The position numbers and the translations under genes were made by a program. 64,000 nucleotides of DNA, taken from assembly GCF_051348905.1 (NCBI RefSeq), contig NW_027508039.1, forward strand, positions 1 to 64,000, read 5' to 3'. Below are positions 1 to 13,396 of this stretch, in pieces. Each line of letters starts with the position of its first letter. Position 1 is the first letter of the stretch. The notes beneath the pieces were generated by a model. That model had not been told where the DNA came from. It searched no databases and was given only the letters and a program-made list of their open reading frames with translations. The DNA comes from Ranitomeya variabilis (Eukaryota > Chordata > Amphibia > Anura > Dendrobatidae).

Positions 1-940
1 ACTCATGGAAATACAAAATACTCAGAATTAGATCAAAGGGTTCTCAAAACCTCATAATAATGGCAGCAGTGGGATTTGAATGGGCATGTCTCTAAACATT
101 AGAAAAAAGCAAGGATTCTTTCAACAGTCTTTATCTGAACTGAAAACTGCAAAATCATGCAAATACAAAAGAAGGTTAAATCACATGCTAATTTGCATGC
201 TAGCAAAATCATAAGAATAAGTACAAAAACATTTCAAGATCTCATAATACTGGCAGCAGTGGGTTTAAAGCATATGCTAATTTTGCATGTTAGCATAATT
301 ATAAGAATGAGATAAAAAGGTTTAAAAGAACTCATACTAGTGGCAGCAGTGGGATTTGAACTCACAAGTCTGTTGGAATATGGGTAAGTCTCTTAACAAT
401 AGGAAAAATCAATGATTCTTTCAACTGTCTTTTCCTAAACAGAAGTTAACACACTCATGAAAATACAAAATCATAAGAATTAGATCAAAGGGTTCTCAAA
501 ACCTCATAATAATGGCAGCAGTGGGATTTGAATGGGCATGTCTCTAAACATTAGAAAAAAGCAAGGATTCTATCAACAGTCTTTATCTGAACTGAAAACT
601 GCAAAATCATGCAAATACAAAAGAAGATTAAATCACATGCTAATTTGCATGTTAGCAAAATCATAAGAATGAGTACAAAAACATTTCAAGATCTCATAAT
701 ACTGGCAGCAGTGGGTTTAAAGCATATGCTAATTTTGCATGTTAGCATAATTATAAGAATAAGATAAAAAGGTTTAAAAGAACTCATACTAGTGGCATTT
801 GAACCCACAAGTCTGTTAAAATTTAGGTAAGTCTCTAAACAATAGGAACAATCAATGATTCTTTCAACTGTCTTTTCCAAAACAGAAATGCACACACTCA
901 TGGAAATACAAAATCCTCAGAATTAGATCAAAGGGTTCTC

Positions 941-944
941 AAAA
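941..944 (-). terminator. Pol III T4 terminator of the AAG gene
   Basis: On the minus strand the tRNA 3' end at 956 is followed by an 11-nt trailer and then TTTT. The same arrangement is present after the other AAG-type genes except those at 54598, 55935 and 62681, where the T run is interrupted. Confidence 0.85.
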
Positions 945-955
945 CCTCATAATAC

Positions 956-1037
956 TGGCAGCAGTGGGATTTGAACCCACGCCTCCGAAGAGACTGGAGC
1001 CTTAATCCAGCGCCTTAGACCGCTCGGCCATGCTACC
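956..1037 (-). tRNA. TRL-AAG: tRNA-Leu(AAG), consensus copy
   Basis: An 82-bp class II tRNA read on the minus strand, from 5' GGTAGCATGGCC to 3' CACTGCTGCCA. The acceptor stem pairs 7/7 with a U3:G70 wobble and A7:U66. The D stem is GCC/GGC. The anticodon stem CTGGA/TCCAG encloses loop TTAAGGC, so the anticodon is AAG (A34 expected to become inosine; reads CUU and CUC). The variable arm is a short CTC/GAG hairpin with loop TTCG. The T arm is GTGGG-TTCAAAT-CCCAC with discriminator A73. A box TGGCCGAGCGG and B box GGTTCAAATCC are intact, and no CCA is encoded. Compared with the mammalian genes I recall, 7:66 is A:U instead of G:C. A T4 terminator lies 11 nt downstream. Confidence 0.97.
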
Positions 1038-1245
1038 TAATGCATCATTAAAAGAGCTTCCTTAGAGTAAGTTTAGTGTATCTGACTACATTTTAAACTT
1101 GTGCATTGTGGAAAATGGATAGGTCTCTAAACAAAAAGGAAAAAGCAATGATTCTATCTTTTGTCTTTTCCAAAAAAGCAAAGCACGCACTCATACAAAA
1201 ATATGCTAATTTTTCTGTTAGCAAAATCATAAATATAAGCTGAAA

Positions 1246-1260
1246 AGGTTTTCAAAACCT
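1246..1260 (-). terminator. Pol III T4 terminator of the TAG gene within a 15-bp palindrome
   Basis: The palindrome aggttttcaaaacct supplies TTTT on the minus strand at 1254-1257, 11 nt past the TAG tRNA 3' end. A second T4 follows at 1243-1246 as a back-up. The same element precedes nearly every TAG locus; in the copy before 29335 one T tract is interrupted but the first T4 remains. Confidence 0.8.
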
Positions 1261-1268
1261 CAATATGT

Positions 1269-1350
1269 TGGCAGCAGTGGGATTTGAACCCACGCCTCCA
1301 AAGAGACTGGAGCCTAAATCCAGCGCCTTAGACCACTCGGTCATGCTACC
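1269..1350 (-). tRNA. TRL-TAG: tRNA-Leu(TAG), G10A variant
   Basis: An 82-bp class II tRNA differing from the AAG gene mainly in the anticodon loop TTTAGGC (anticodon TAG, reading CUA/CUG), Y16 = T and variable loop TTTG. This copy has G10A, which breaks the 10:25 D-stem pair and alters the A box to TGACCGAGTGG. The rest of the cloverleaf, the B box and the T4 terminator are intact. Confidence 0.88.
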
Positions 1351-3838
1351 TTAAACATCATGATTAATTAAGCTTCCTTAGAGAAAGTGAAGTACATTTG
1401 ACAACATTTAAAATTAGTACATTTTGGAAAATGGGCATGTCTCTAAACATTAGGCAAAAACAAAGATTCTATCAACGGTCTTTATCTTAACTGAAAACTG
1501 CTAAATCATACAAATACAAAAGAAGATTATATCACATGCTAATTTGCATGTCTCTTAACAATAGGAAAAATCAATGATTCTTTCAACTGTCTCTTTCTAA
1601 ACAGAAATTAACACACTCATGAAAATACAAAATCATAAGAATTAGATCAAAGGGTTCTCAAAACCTCATAATAATGGCAGCAGTGGGATTTGAATGGGCA
1701 TGTCTCTAAACATTAGAAAAAAGCAAGGATTCTTTCAACAGTCTTTATCTGAACTGAAAAATGCAAAATCATGCAAATACAAAAGAAGATTAAATCACAT
1801 GCTAATTTGCATGCTAGCAAAATCATAAGAATAAGTACAAAAACATTTCAAGATCTCATAATACTGGCAGCAGTGGGTTTAAAGCATATGCTAATTTTGC
1901 ATGTTAGCATAATTATAAGAATAAGATAAAAAGGTTTAAAAGAACTCATACTAGTGGCATTTGAACCCACAAGTCTGTTAAAATTTAGGTAAGTCTCTAA
2001 ACTAAAGTCTAAAACTGTCTTTTCCAAAACAGAAATGCACACACTCATGGAAATACAAAATATGGAAAATGGGCATGTCTCTAAACATTAGGCAAAAACA
2101 AAGATTCTATCAACGGTCTTTATCTTAACTGAAACTGCTAAATCATACAAATACAAAAGAAGATTATATCACATGCTAATTTGCATGCTAGCAAAATCAT
2201 AAGAATAAGTACAAAAACATTTCAAGATCTTATAATACTGGTAGCAGTGAGATTAAAGCATATGCTAATTTTGCATGTTAGCATAATTATAAGAATGAGA
2301 TAAAAAGGTTTAAAAGAACTCATACTAGTGGCAGCAGTGGGATTTGAACTCACAAGTCTGTTGGAATATGGGTAAGTCTCTTAACAATAGGAAAAATCAA
2401 TGATTCTTTCAACTGTCTTTTCCTAATCAGAAATTAACACACTCATGAAAATACAAAATCATAAGAATTAGATCAAAGGGTTCTCAAAACCTCATAATAA
2501 TGGCAGCAGTGGGATTTGAATGGGCATGTCTCTAAACATTAGAAAAAAGCAAGGATTCTATCAACAGTCTTTATCTGAACTGAAAACTGCAAAATCATGC
2601 AAATACAAAAGAAGATTAAATCACATGCTAATTTGCATGTTAGCAAAATCATAAGAATAAGTACAAAAACATTTCAAGATCTCATAATACTGGCAGCAGT
2701 GGGTTTAAAGCATATGCTAATTTTGCATGTTAGCATAATTATAAGAATAAGATAAAAAGGTTTAAAATAACTCATACTAGTGGCATTTGAACCCACAAGT
2801 CTGTTAAAATTTAGGTAAGTCTCTAAACAATAGGAACAATCAATGATTCTTTCAACTGTCTTTTCCAAAACAGAAATGCACACACTCATGGAAATACAAA
2901 ATACTCAGAATTAGATCAAAGGGTTCTCAAAACCTCATAATAATGGCAGCAGTGGGATTTGAATGGGCATGTCTCTAAACATTAGAAAAAAGCAAGGATT
3001 CTTTCAACAGTCTTTATCTGAACTGAAAACTGCAAAATCATGCAAATACAAAAGAAGATTAAATCACATGCTAATTTGCATGCTAGCAAAATCATAAGAA
3101 TAAGTAGAAAAACATTTCAAGATCTCATAATACTGGCAGCAGTGGGTTTAAAGCATATGCTAATTTTGCATGTTAGCATAATTATAAGAATGAGATAAAA
3201 AAGTTTAAAAGAACTCATACTAGTGGCAGCAGTGGGATTTGAACTCACAAGTCTGTTGGAATATGGGTAAGTCTCTTAACAATAGGAAAAATCAATGATT
3301 CTTTCAACTGTCTTTTCCTAAACAGAAGTTAAGACACTCATGAAAATACAAAATCATAAGAATTAGATCAAAGGGTTCTCAAAACCTCATAATAATGGCA
3401 GCAGTGGGATTTGAATGGGCATGTCTCTAAACATTAGAAAAAAGCAAGGATTCTATCAACAGTCTTTATCTGAACTGAAAACTGCAAAATCATGCAAATA
3501 CAAAAGAAGATTAAATCACATGCTAATTTGCATGTTAGCAAAATCATAAGAATAAGTACAAAAACATTTCAAGATCTCATAATACTGGCAGCAGTGGGTT
3601 TAAAGCATATGCTAATTTTGCATGTTAGCATAGTTATAAGAATAAGATAAAAAGGTTTAAAAGAACTCATACTAGTGGCATTTGAACCCACAAGTCTGTT
3701 AAAATTTAGGTAAGTCTCTAAACAATAGGAACAATCAATGATTCTTTCAACTGTCTTTTCCAAAACAGAAATGCACACACTCATGGAAATACAAAATCCT
3801 CAGAATTAGATCAAAGGGTTCTCAAAACCTCATAATAC

Positions 3839-3920
3839 TGGCAGCAGTTGGATTTGAACCCACGCCTCCGAAGAGACTGGAGCCTTAATCCAGCGCCTTA
3901 GACCGCTCGGCCATGCTACC
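3839..3920 (-). tRNA. TRL-AAG: tRNA-Leu(AAG), T-stem variant C63A
   Basis: Same 82-bp frame as the consensus AAG gene. C63A creates a G51-A63 mismatch in the T stem. Both promoter boxes and the terminator are retained, so folding is weakened but function is not excluded. Confidence 0.85.
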
Positions 3921-4151
3921 TAATGCATCATTAAAAGAGCTTCCTTAGAGTAAGTTTAGTGTATCTGACTACATTTTAAACTTGTGCATTGTGGAAAATG
4001 GATAGGTCTCTAAACAAAAAGGAAAAAGCAATGATTCTATCTTTTGTCTTTTCCAAAAAAGCAAAGCACGCACTCATACAAAAATATGCTAATTTTTCTG
4101 TTAGCAAAATCATAAATATAAGCTGAAAAGGTTTTCAAAACCTCAATATGT

Positions 4152-4233
4152 TGGCAGCAGTGGGATTTGAACCCACGCCTCCAAAGAGACTGGAGCCTAA
4201 ATCCAGCGCCTTAGACCACTCAGCCATGCTACC
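4152..4233 (-). tRNA. TRL-TAG: tRNA-Leu(TAG)
   Basis: Full cloverleaf with anticodon TAG. C12T gives an acceptable U12:G23 wobble. T arm, A box (TGGCTGAGTGG) and terminator are good. Confidence 0.93.
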
Positions 4234-5896
4234 TTAAACAGCATGATTAATTAAGCTTCCTTAGAGAAAGTGAAGTACATTTGACAACATTTAAAATTAG
4301 TACATTTTGGAAAATGGGCATGTCTCTAAACATTAGGCAAAAACAAAGATTCTATCAACGGTCTTTATCTTAACTGAAAACTGCTAAATCATACAAATAC
4401 AAAAGAAGATTATATCACATGCTAATTTGCATGTCTCTTAACAATAGGAAAAATCAATGATTCTTTCAACTGTCTCTTTCTAAACAGAAATTAACACACT
4501 CATGAAAATACAAAATCATAAGAATTAGATCAAAGGGTTCTCAAAACCTCATAATAATGGCAGCAGTGGGATTTGAATGGGCATGTCTCTAAACATTAGA
4601 AAAAAAGCAAGGATTCTATCAACAGTCTTTATCTGAACTGAAAACTGCAAAATCATGCAAATACAAAAGAAGATTAAATCACATGCTAATTTGCATGTTA
4701 GCAAAATCATAAGAATAAGTACAAAAACATTTCAAGATCTCATAATACTGGCAGCAGTGGGTTTAAAGCATATGCTAATTTTGCATGTTAGCATAATTAT
4801 AAGAATAAGATAAAAAGGTTTAAAAGAACTCATACTAGTGGCATTTGAACCCACAAGTCTGTTAAAATTTAGGTAAGTCTCTAAACAATAGGAACAATCA
4901 ATGATTCTTTCAACTGTCTTTTCCAAAACAGAAATGCACACACTCATGGAAATACAAAATACTCAGAATTAGATCAAAGGGTTCTCAAAACCTCATAATA
5001 ATGGCAGCAGTGGGATTTGAATGGGCATGTCTCTAAACATTAGAAAAAAGCAAGGATTCTTTCAACAGTCTTTATCTGAACTGAAAACTGCAAAATCATG
5101 CAAATACAAAAGAAGATTAAATCACATGCTAATTTGCATGCTAGCAAAATCATAAGAATAAGTAGAAAAACATTTCAAGATCTCATAATACTGGCAGCAG
5201 TGGGTTTAAAGCATATGCTAATTTTGCATGTTAGCATAATTATAAGAATGAGATAAAAAGGTTTAAAAGAACTCATACTAGTGGCAGCAGTGGGATTTGA
5301 ACTCACAAGTCTGTTGGAATATGGGTAAGTCTCTTAACAATAGGAAAAATCAATGATTCTTTCAACTGTCTTTTCCTAAACAGAAGTTAACACACTCATG
5401 AAAATACAAAATCATAAGAATTAGATCAAAGGGTTCTCAAAACCTCATAATAATGGCAGCAGTGGGATTTGAATGGGCATGTCTCTAAACATTAGAAAAA
5501 AGCAAGGATTCTATCAACAGTCTTTATCTGAACTGAAAACTGCAAAATCATGCAAATACAAAAGAAGATTAAATCACATGCTAATTTGCATGTTAGCAAA
5601 ATCATAAGAATAAGTACAAAAACATTTCAAGATCTCATAATACTGGCAGCAGTGGGTTTAAAGCATATGCTAATTTTGCATGTTAGCATAATTATAAGAA
5701 TAAGATAAAAAGGTTTAAAAGAACTCATACTAGTGGCATTTGAACCCACAAGTCTGTTAAAATTTAGGTAAGTCTCTAAACAATAGGAACAATCAATGAT
5801 TCTTTCAACTGTCTTTTCCAAAACAGAAATGCACACACTCATGGAAATACAAAATCCTCAGAATTAGATCAAAGGGTTCTCAAAACCTCATAATAC

Positions 5897-5978
5897 TGGC
5901 AGCAGTGGGATTTGAACCCACGCCTCCGATGAGACTGGAGCCTTAATCCAGCGCCTTAGACCGCTCGGCCATGCTACC
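5897..5978 (-). tRNA. TRL-AAG: tRNA-Leu(AAG)
   Basis: Consensus copy except for a single change in the variable-arm loop (ATCG in place of TTCG), which should not affect pairing. Confidence 0.95.
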
Positions 5979-6209
5979 TAATACATCATTAAAAGAGCTT
6001 CCTTAGAGTAAGTTTAGTGTATCTGACTACATTTTAAACTTGTGCATTGTGGAAAATGGATAGGTCTCTAAACAAAAAGGAAAAAGCAATGATTCTATCT
6101 TTTGTCTTTTCCAAAAAAGCAAAGCACGCACTCATACAAAAATATGCTAATTTTTCTGTTAGCAAAATCATAAATATAAGCTGAAAAGGTTTTCAAAACC
6201 TCAATATGT

Positions 6210-6291
6210 TGGCAGCAGTGGGATTTGAACCCACGCCTCCAAAGAGACTGGAGCCTAAATCCAGCGCCTTAGACCACTCGGCCATGCTACC
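6210..6291 (-). tRNA. TRL-TAG: tRNA-Leu(TAG), consensus copy
   Basis: The best representative of the TAG type: A box TGGCCGAGTGG, anticodon loop TTTAGGC, variable arm CTC/GAG with loop TTTG, T arm GTGGG-TTCAAAT-CCCAC. Every stem pairs, and a T4 terminator lies 11 nt downstream. Confidence 0.97.
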
Positions 6292-7269
6292 TTAAACAGC
6301 ATGATTAATTAAGCTTCCTTAGAGAAAGTGAAGTACATTTGACAACATTTAAAATTAGTACATTTTGGAAAATGGGCATGTCTCTAAACATTAGGCAAAA
6401 ACAAAGATTCTATCAACGGTCTTTATCTTAACTGAAAACTGCTAAATCATACAAATACAAAAGAAGATCATATCACATGCTAATTTGCATGTCTCTTAAC
6501 AATAGGAAAAATCAATGATTCTTTCAACTGTCTCTTTCTAAACAGAAATTAACACACTCATGAAAATACAAAATCATAAGAATTAGATCAAAGGGTTCTC
6601 AAAACCTCATAATAATGGCAGCAGTGGGATTTGAATGGGCATGTCTCTAAACATTAGAAAAAAGCAAGGATTCTTTCAACAGTCTTTATCTGAACTGAAA
6701 AATGCAAAATCATGCAAATACAAAAGAAGATTAAATCACATGCTAATTTGCATGCTAGCAAAATCATAAGAATAAGTACAAAAACATTTCAAGATCTCAT
6801 AATACTGGCAGCAGTGGGTTTAAAGCATATGCTAATTTTGCATGTTAGCATAATTATAAGAATAAGATGAAAAGGTTTAAAAGAACTCATACTAGTGGCA
6901 TTTGAACCCACAAGTCTGTTAAAATTTAGGTAAGTCTCTAAACTAAAGTCTAAAACTGTCTTTTCCAAAACAGAAATGCACACACTCATGGAAATACAAA
7001 ATATGGAAAATGGGCATGTCTCTAAACATTAGGCAAAAACAAAGATTCTATCAACGGTCTTTATCTTAACTGAAACTGCTAAATCATACAAATACAAAAG
7101 AAGATTATATCACATGCTAATTTGCATGCTAGCAAAATCATAAGAATAAGTACAAAAACATTTCAAGATCTTATAATACTGGTAGCAGTGAGATTAAAGC
7201 ATATGCTAATTTTGCATGTTAGCATAATTATAAGAATGAGATAAAAAGGTTTAAAAGAACTCATACTAG

Positions 7270-7294
7270 TGGCAGCAGTGGGATTTGAACTCAC
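7270..7294 (-). pseudogene. Reciprocal hybrid tRNA remnant (A joined to D)
   Basis: Has the full type A T arm and acceptor strand followed by the type D flank (aagtctgttaaaatttagg). The same hybrid occurs near 19349 and 24428, so the exchange has happened in both directions. Confidence 0.8.
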
Positions 7295-8336
7295 AAGTCT
7301 GTTAAAATTTAGGTAAGTCTCTAAACAATAGGAACAATCAATGATTCTTTCAACTGTCTTTTCCAAAACAGAAATGCACACACTCATGGAAATACAAAAT
7401 ACTCAGAATTAGATCAAAGGGTTCTCAAAACCTCATAATAATGGCAGCAGTGGGATTTGAATGGGCATGTCTCTAAACATTAGAAAAAAGCAAGGATTCT
7501 TTCAACAGTCTTTATCTGAACTGAAAACTGCAAAATCATGCAAATACAAAAGAAGATTAAATCACATGCTAATTTGCATGCTAGCAAAATCATAAGAATA
7601 AGTACAAAAACATTTCAAGATCTCATAATACTGGCAGCAGTGGGTTTAAAGCATATGCTAATTTTGCATGTTAGCATAATTATAAGAATGAGATAAAAAG
7701 GTTTAAAAGAACTCATACTAGTGGCAGCAGTGGGATTTGAACTCACAAGTCTGTTGGAATATGGGTAAGTCTCTTAACAATAGGAAAAATCAATGATTCT
7801 TTCAACTGTCTTTTCCTAATCAGAAGTTAACACACTCATGAAAATACAAAATCATAAGAATTAGATCAAAGGGTTCTCAAAACCTCATAATAATGGCAGC
7901 AGTGGGATTTGAATGGGCATGTCTCTAAACATTACAAAAAAGCAAGGATTCTATCAACAGTCTTTATCTGAACTGAAAACTGCAAAATCATGCAAATACA
8001 AAAGAAGATTAAATCACATGCTAATTTGCATGTTAGCAAAATCATAAGAATAAGTACAAAAACATTTCAAGATCTCATAATACTGGCAGCAGTGGGTTTA
8101 AAGCATATGCTAATTTTGCATGTTAGCATAATTATAAGAATAAGATAAAAAGGTTTAAAAGAACTCATACTAGTGGCATTTGAACCCACAAGTCTGTTAA
8201 AATTTAGGTAAGTCTCTAAACAATAGGAACAATCAATGATTCTTTCAACTGTCTTTTCCAAAACAGAAATGCACACACTCATGGAAATACAAAATACTCA
8301 GAATTAGATCAAAGGGTTCTCAAAACCTCATAATAC

Positions 8337-8418
8337 TGGCAGCAGTGGGATTTGAACCCACGCCTCCGAAGAGACTGGAGCCTTAATCCAGCGCCTTAGA
8401 CCGCTCGGCCATGCTACC
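8337..8418 (-). tRNA. TRL-AAG: tRNA-Leu(AAG), consensus copy
   Basis: Matches the consensus AAG gene with all stems, A and B boxes and terminator. Confidence 0.97.
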
Positions 8419-8649
8419 TAATGCATCATTAAAAGAGCTTCCTTAGAGTAAGTTTAGTGTATCTGACTACATTTTAAACTTGTGCATTGTGGAAAATGGA
8501 TAGGTCTCTAAACAAAAAGGAAAAAGCAATGATTCTATCTTTTGTCTTTTCCAAAAAAGCAAAGCACGCACTCATACAAAAATATGCTAATTTTTCTATT
8601 AGCAAAATCATAAATATAAGCTGAAAAGGTTTTCAAAACCTCAAGATGT

Positions 8650-8731
8650 TGGCAGCAGTGGGATTTGAACCAACGCCTCCAAAGAGACTGGAGCCTAAAT
8701 CCAGCGCCTTAGACTACTCGGTCATGCTACC
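8650..8731 (-). tRNA. TRL-TAG: tRNA-Leu(TAG), probably inactive (G10A, G18A, G51T)
   Basis: The A box is hit twice: G10A, and G18A at a nearly invariant position that contacts the T loop. G51T adds a T-stem mismatch with C63. Anticodon TAG is intact. Likely a tRNA pseudogene. Confidence 0.75.
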
Positions 8732-10513
8732 TTAAACAGCATGATTAATTAAGCTTCCTTAGAGAAAGTGAAGTACATTTGACAACATTTAAAATTAGTA
8801 CATTTTGGAAAATGGGCATGTCTCTAAACATTAGGCAAAAACAAAGATTCTATCAACGGTCTTTATCTTAACTGAAAACTGCTAAATCATACAAATACAA
8901 AAGAAGACTATATCACATGCTAATTTGCATGCTAGCAAAATCATAAGAATAAGTACAAAAACATTTCAAGATCTCATAATACTGGCAGCAGTGAGATTAA
9001 AGCATATGCTAATTTTGCATGTTAGCATAATTATAAGAATTAGATAAAAAGGTTTAAAAGAACTCATACTAGTGGCAGCAGTGGGATTTGAACTCACAAG
9101 TCTGTTGGAATATGGGTAAGTCTCTTAACAATAGGAAAAATCAATATTTCTTTCAACTGTCTTTTCCTAAACAGAAATTAACACACTCATGAAAGTACAA
9201 AATCATAAGAATTAGATCAAAGGGTTCTCAAAACCTCATAATAATGGCAGCAGTGGGATTTGAATGGGCATGTCTCTAAACATTAGAAAAAAGCAAGGAT
9301 TCTTTCATCAGTCTTTATCTGAACTGAAAAATGCAAAATCATGCACATACAAAAGAAGATTAAATCACATGCTAATTTGCATGCTAGCAAAATCATAAGA
9401 ATAAGTACAAAAACATTTCAAGATCTCATAATACTGGCAGCAGTGGGTTTAAAGCATATGCTAATTTTGCATGTTAGCATAATTATAAGAATAAGATAAA
9501 AAGGTTTAAAAGAACTCATACTAGTGGCATTTGAACCCACAAGTCTGTTAAAATTTAGGTAAGTCTCTAAACTAAAGTCTAAAACTGTCTTTTCCAAAAC
9601 AGAAATGCACACACTCATGGAAATACAAAATATGGAAAATGGGCATGTCTCTAAACATTAGGCAAAAACAAAGATTCTATCAACGGTCTCTATCTTAACT
9701 GAAACTGCTAAATCATACAAATACAAAAGAAGATTATATCACATGCTAATTTGCATGCTAGCAAAATCATAAGAATAAGTACAAAAACATTTCAAGATCT
9801 TATAATACTGGTAGCAGTGAGATTAAAGCATATGCTAATTTTGCATGTTAGCATAATTATAAGAATGAGATAAAAAGGTTTAAAAGAACTCATACTAGTG
9901 GCAGCAGTGGGATTTGAACTCACAAGTCTGTTGGAATATGGGTAAGTCTCTTAACAATAGGAAAAATCAATGATTCTTTCAACTGTCTTTTCCTATACAG
10001 AAATTAACACACTCATGAAAATACAAAATCATAAGAATTAGATCAAAGGGTTCTCAAAACCTCATAATAATGGCAGCAGTGGGATTTGAATGGGCATGTC
10101 TCTAAACATTAGAAAAAAGCAAGGATTCTATCAACAGTCTTTATCTGAACTGAAAACTGCAAAATCATGCAAATACAAAAGAAGATTAAATCACATGCTA
10201 ATTTGCATGTTAGCAAAATCATAAGAATAAGTACAAAAACATTTCAAGATCTCATAATACTGGCAGCAGTGGGTTTAAAGCATATGCTAATTTTGCATGT
10301 TAGCATAATTATAAGAATAAGATAAAAAGGTTTAAAAGAACTCATACTAGTGGCATTTGAACCCACAAGTCTGTTAAAATTTAGGTAAGTCTCTAAACAA
10401 TAGGAACAATCAATGATTCTTTCAACTGTCTTTTCCAAAACAGAAATGCACACACTCATGGAAATACAAAATCCTCAGAATTAGATCAAAGGGTTCTCAA
10501 AACCTCATAATAC

Positions 10514-10595
10514 TGGCAGCAGTGGGATTTGAACCCACACCTCCGAAGAGACTGGAGCCTTAATCCAGCGCCTTAGACCGCTCGGCCATGCTACC
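10514..10595 (-). tRNA. TRL-AAG: tRNA-Leu(AAG)
   Basis: Consensus apart from C48T at the junction of the variable arm and T stem. Stems and boxes are intact. Confidence 0.95.
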
Positions 10596-10826
10596 TAATG
10601 CATCATTAAAAGAGCTTCCTTAGAGTAAGTTTAGTGTATCTGACTACATTTTAAACTTGTGCATTGTGGAAAATGGATAGGTCTCTAAACAAAAAGGAAA
10701 AAGCAATGATTCTATCTTTTGTCTTTTCCAAAAAAGCAAAGCACGCACTCATACAAAAATATGCTAATTTTTCTGTTAGCAAAATCATAAATATAAGCTG
10801 AGAAGGTTTTCAAAACCTCAATATGT

Positions 10827-10908
10827 TGGCAGCAGTGGGATTTGAACCCACGCCTCCAAAGAGACTGGAGCCTAAATCCAGCGCCTTAGACCACTCGGCC
10901 ATGCTACC
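10827..10908 (-). tRNA. TRL-TAG: tRNA-Leu(TAG), consensus copy
   Basis: Matches the consensus TAG gene at 6210-6291, with a good terminator. Confidence 0.97.
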
Positions 10909-13396
10909 TTAAACAGCATGATTAATTAAGCTTCCTTAGAGAAAGTGAAGTACATTTGACAACATTTAAAATTAGTACATTTTGGAAAATGGGCATGTCT
11001 CTAAACATTAGGCAAAAACAAAGATTCTATCAACGGTCTTTATCTTAACTGAAAACTGCTAAATCATACAAATACAAAAGAAGATTATATCACATGCTAA
11101 TTTGCATGTCTCTTAACAATAGGAAAAATCAATGATTCTTTCAACTGTCTCTTTCTAAACAGAAATTAACACACTCATGAAAATACAAAATCATAAGAAT
11201 TAGATCAAAGGGTTCTCAAAACCTCATAATAATGGCAGCAGTGGGATTTGAATGGGCATGTCTCTAAACATTAGAAAAAAGCAAGGATTCTTTCAACAGT
11301 CTTTATCTGAACTGAAAACTGCAAAATCATGCAAATACAAAAGAAGATTAAATCACATGCTAATTTGCATGCTAGCAAAATCATAAGAATAAGTACAAAA
11401 ACATTTCAAGATCTCATAATACTGGCAGCAGTGGGTTTAAAGCATATGCTAATTTTGCATGTTAGCATAATTATAAGAATAAGATAAAAAGGTTTAAAAG
11501 AACTCATACTAGTGGCATTTGAACCCACAAGTCTGTTAAAATTTAGGTAAGTCTCTAAACTAAAGTCTAAAACTGTCTTTTCCAAAACAGAAATGCACAC
11601 ACTCATGGAAATACAAAATATGGAAAATGGGCATGTCTCTAAACATTAGGCAAAAACAAAGATTCTATCAACGGTCTTTATCTTAACTGAAACTGCTAAA
11701 TCATACAAATACAAAAGAAGATTATATCACATGCTAATTTGCATGCTAGCAAAATCATAAGAATAAGTACAAAAACATTTCAAGATCTTATAATACTGGT
11801 AGCAGTGAGATTAAAGCATATGCTAATTTTGCATGTTAGCATAATTATAAGAATGAGATAAAAAGGTTTAAAAGAACTCATACTAGTGGCAGCAGTGGGA
11901 TTTGAACTCACAAGTCTGTTGGAATATGGGTAAGTCTCTTAACAATAGGAAAAATCAATGATTCTTTCAACTGTCTTTTCCTAAACAGAAATTAACACAC
12001 TCATGAAAATACAAAATCATAAGAATTAGATCAAAGGGTTCTCAAAACCTCATAATAATGGCAGCAGTGGGATTTGAATGGGCATGTCTCTAAACATTAG
12101 AAAAAAGCAAGGATTCTATCAACAGTCTTTATCTGAACTGAAAACTGCAAAATCATGCAAATACAAAAGAAGATTAAATCACATGCTAATTTGCATGTTA
12201 GCAAAATCATAAGAATAAGTACAAAAACATTTCAAGATCTCATAATACTGGCAGCAGTGGGTTTAAAGCATATGCTAATTTTGCATGTTAGCATAATTAT
12301 AAGAATAAGATAAAAAGGTTTAAAAGAACTCATACTAGTGGCATTTGAACCCACAAGTCTGTTAAAATTTAGGTAAGTCTCTAAACAATAGGAACAATCA
12401 ATGATTCTTTCAACTGTCTTTTCCAAAACAGAAATGCACACACTCATGGAAATACAAAATACTCAGAATTAGATCAAAGGGTTCTCAAAACCTCATAATA
12501 ATGGCAGCAGTGGGATTTGAATGGGCATGTCTCTAAACATTAGAAAAAAGCAAGGATTCTTTCAACAGTCTTTATCTGAACTGAAAACTGCAAAATCATG
12601 CAAATACAAAAGAAGATTAAATCACATGCTAATTTGCATGCTAGCAAAATCATAAGAATAAGTACAAAAACATTTCAAGATCTCATAATACTGGCAGCAG
12701 TGGGTTTAAAGCATATGCTAATTTTGCATGTTAGCATAATTATAAGAATGAGATAAAAAGGTTTAAAAGAACTCATACTAGTGGCAGCAGTGGGATTTGA
12801 ACTCACAAGTCTGTTGGAATATGGGTAAGTCTCTTAACAACAGGAAAAATCAATGATTCTTTCAACTGTCTTTTCCTAAACAGAAGTTAACACACTCATG
12901 AAAATACAAAATCATAAGAATTAGATCAAAGGGTTCTCAAAACCTCATAATAACGGCAGCAGTGGGATTTGAATGGGCATGTCTCTAAACATTAGAAAAA
13001 AGCAAGGATTCTATCAACAGTCTTTATCTGAACTGAAAACTGCAAAATCATGCAAATACAAAAGAAGATTAAATCACATGCTAATTTGCATGTTAGCAAA
13101 ATCATAAGAATAAGTACAAAAACATTTCAAGATCTCATAATACTGGCAGCAGTGGGTTTAAAGCATATGCTAATTTTGCATGTTAGCATAATTATAAGAA
13201 TAAGATAAAAAGGTTTAAAAGAACTCATACTAGTGGCATTTGAACCCACAAGTCTGTTAAAATTTAGGTAAGTCTCTAAACAATAGGAACAATAAATGAT
13301 TCTTTCAACTGTCTTTTCCAAAACAGAAATGCACACACTCATGGAAATACAAAATCCTCAGAATTAGATCAAAGGGTTCTCAAAACCTCATAATAC

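Noticed and set aside
686-901. Minus-strand open frame of about 71 codons, repeated more than 50 times (66-79 codons in variants)
   Set aside because: It runs through AT-rich spacer and tRNA remnants C and D or A, and recurs only because the module recurs. Its protein changes whenever a remnant type changes, some copies are truncated or use other starts, and there is no sign of codon-level constraint.
956-1350. Serine or selenocysteine tRNA (also class II)
   Set aside because: The anticodons are AAG and TAG, the acceptor and D arms match the leucine family, and the discriminator is A73, as in leucine tRNA; serine tRNAs have G73.
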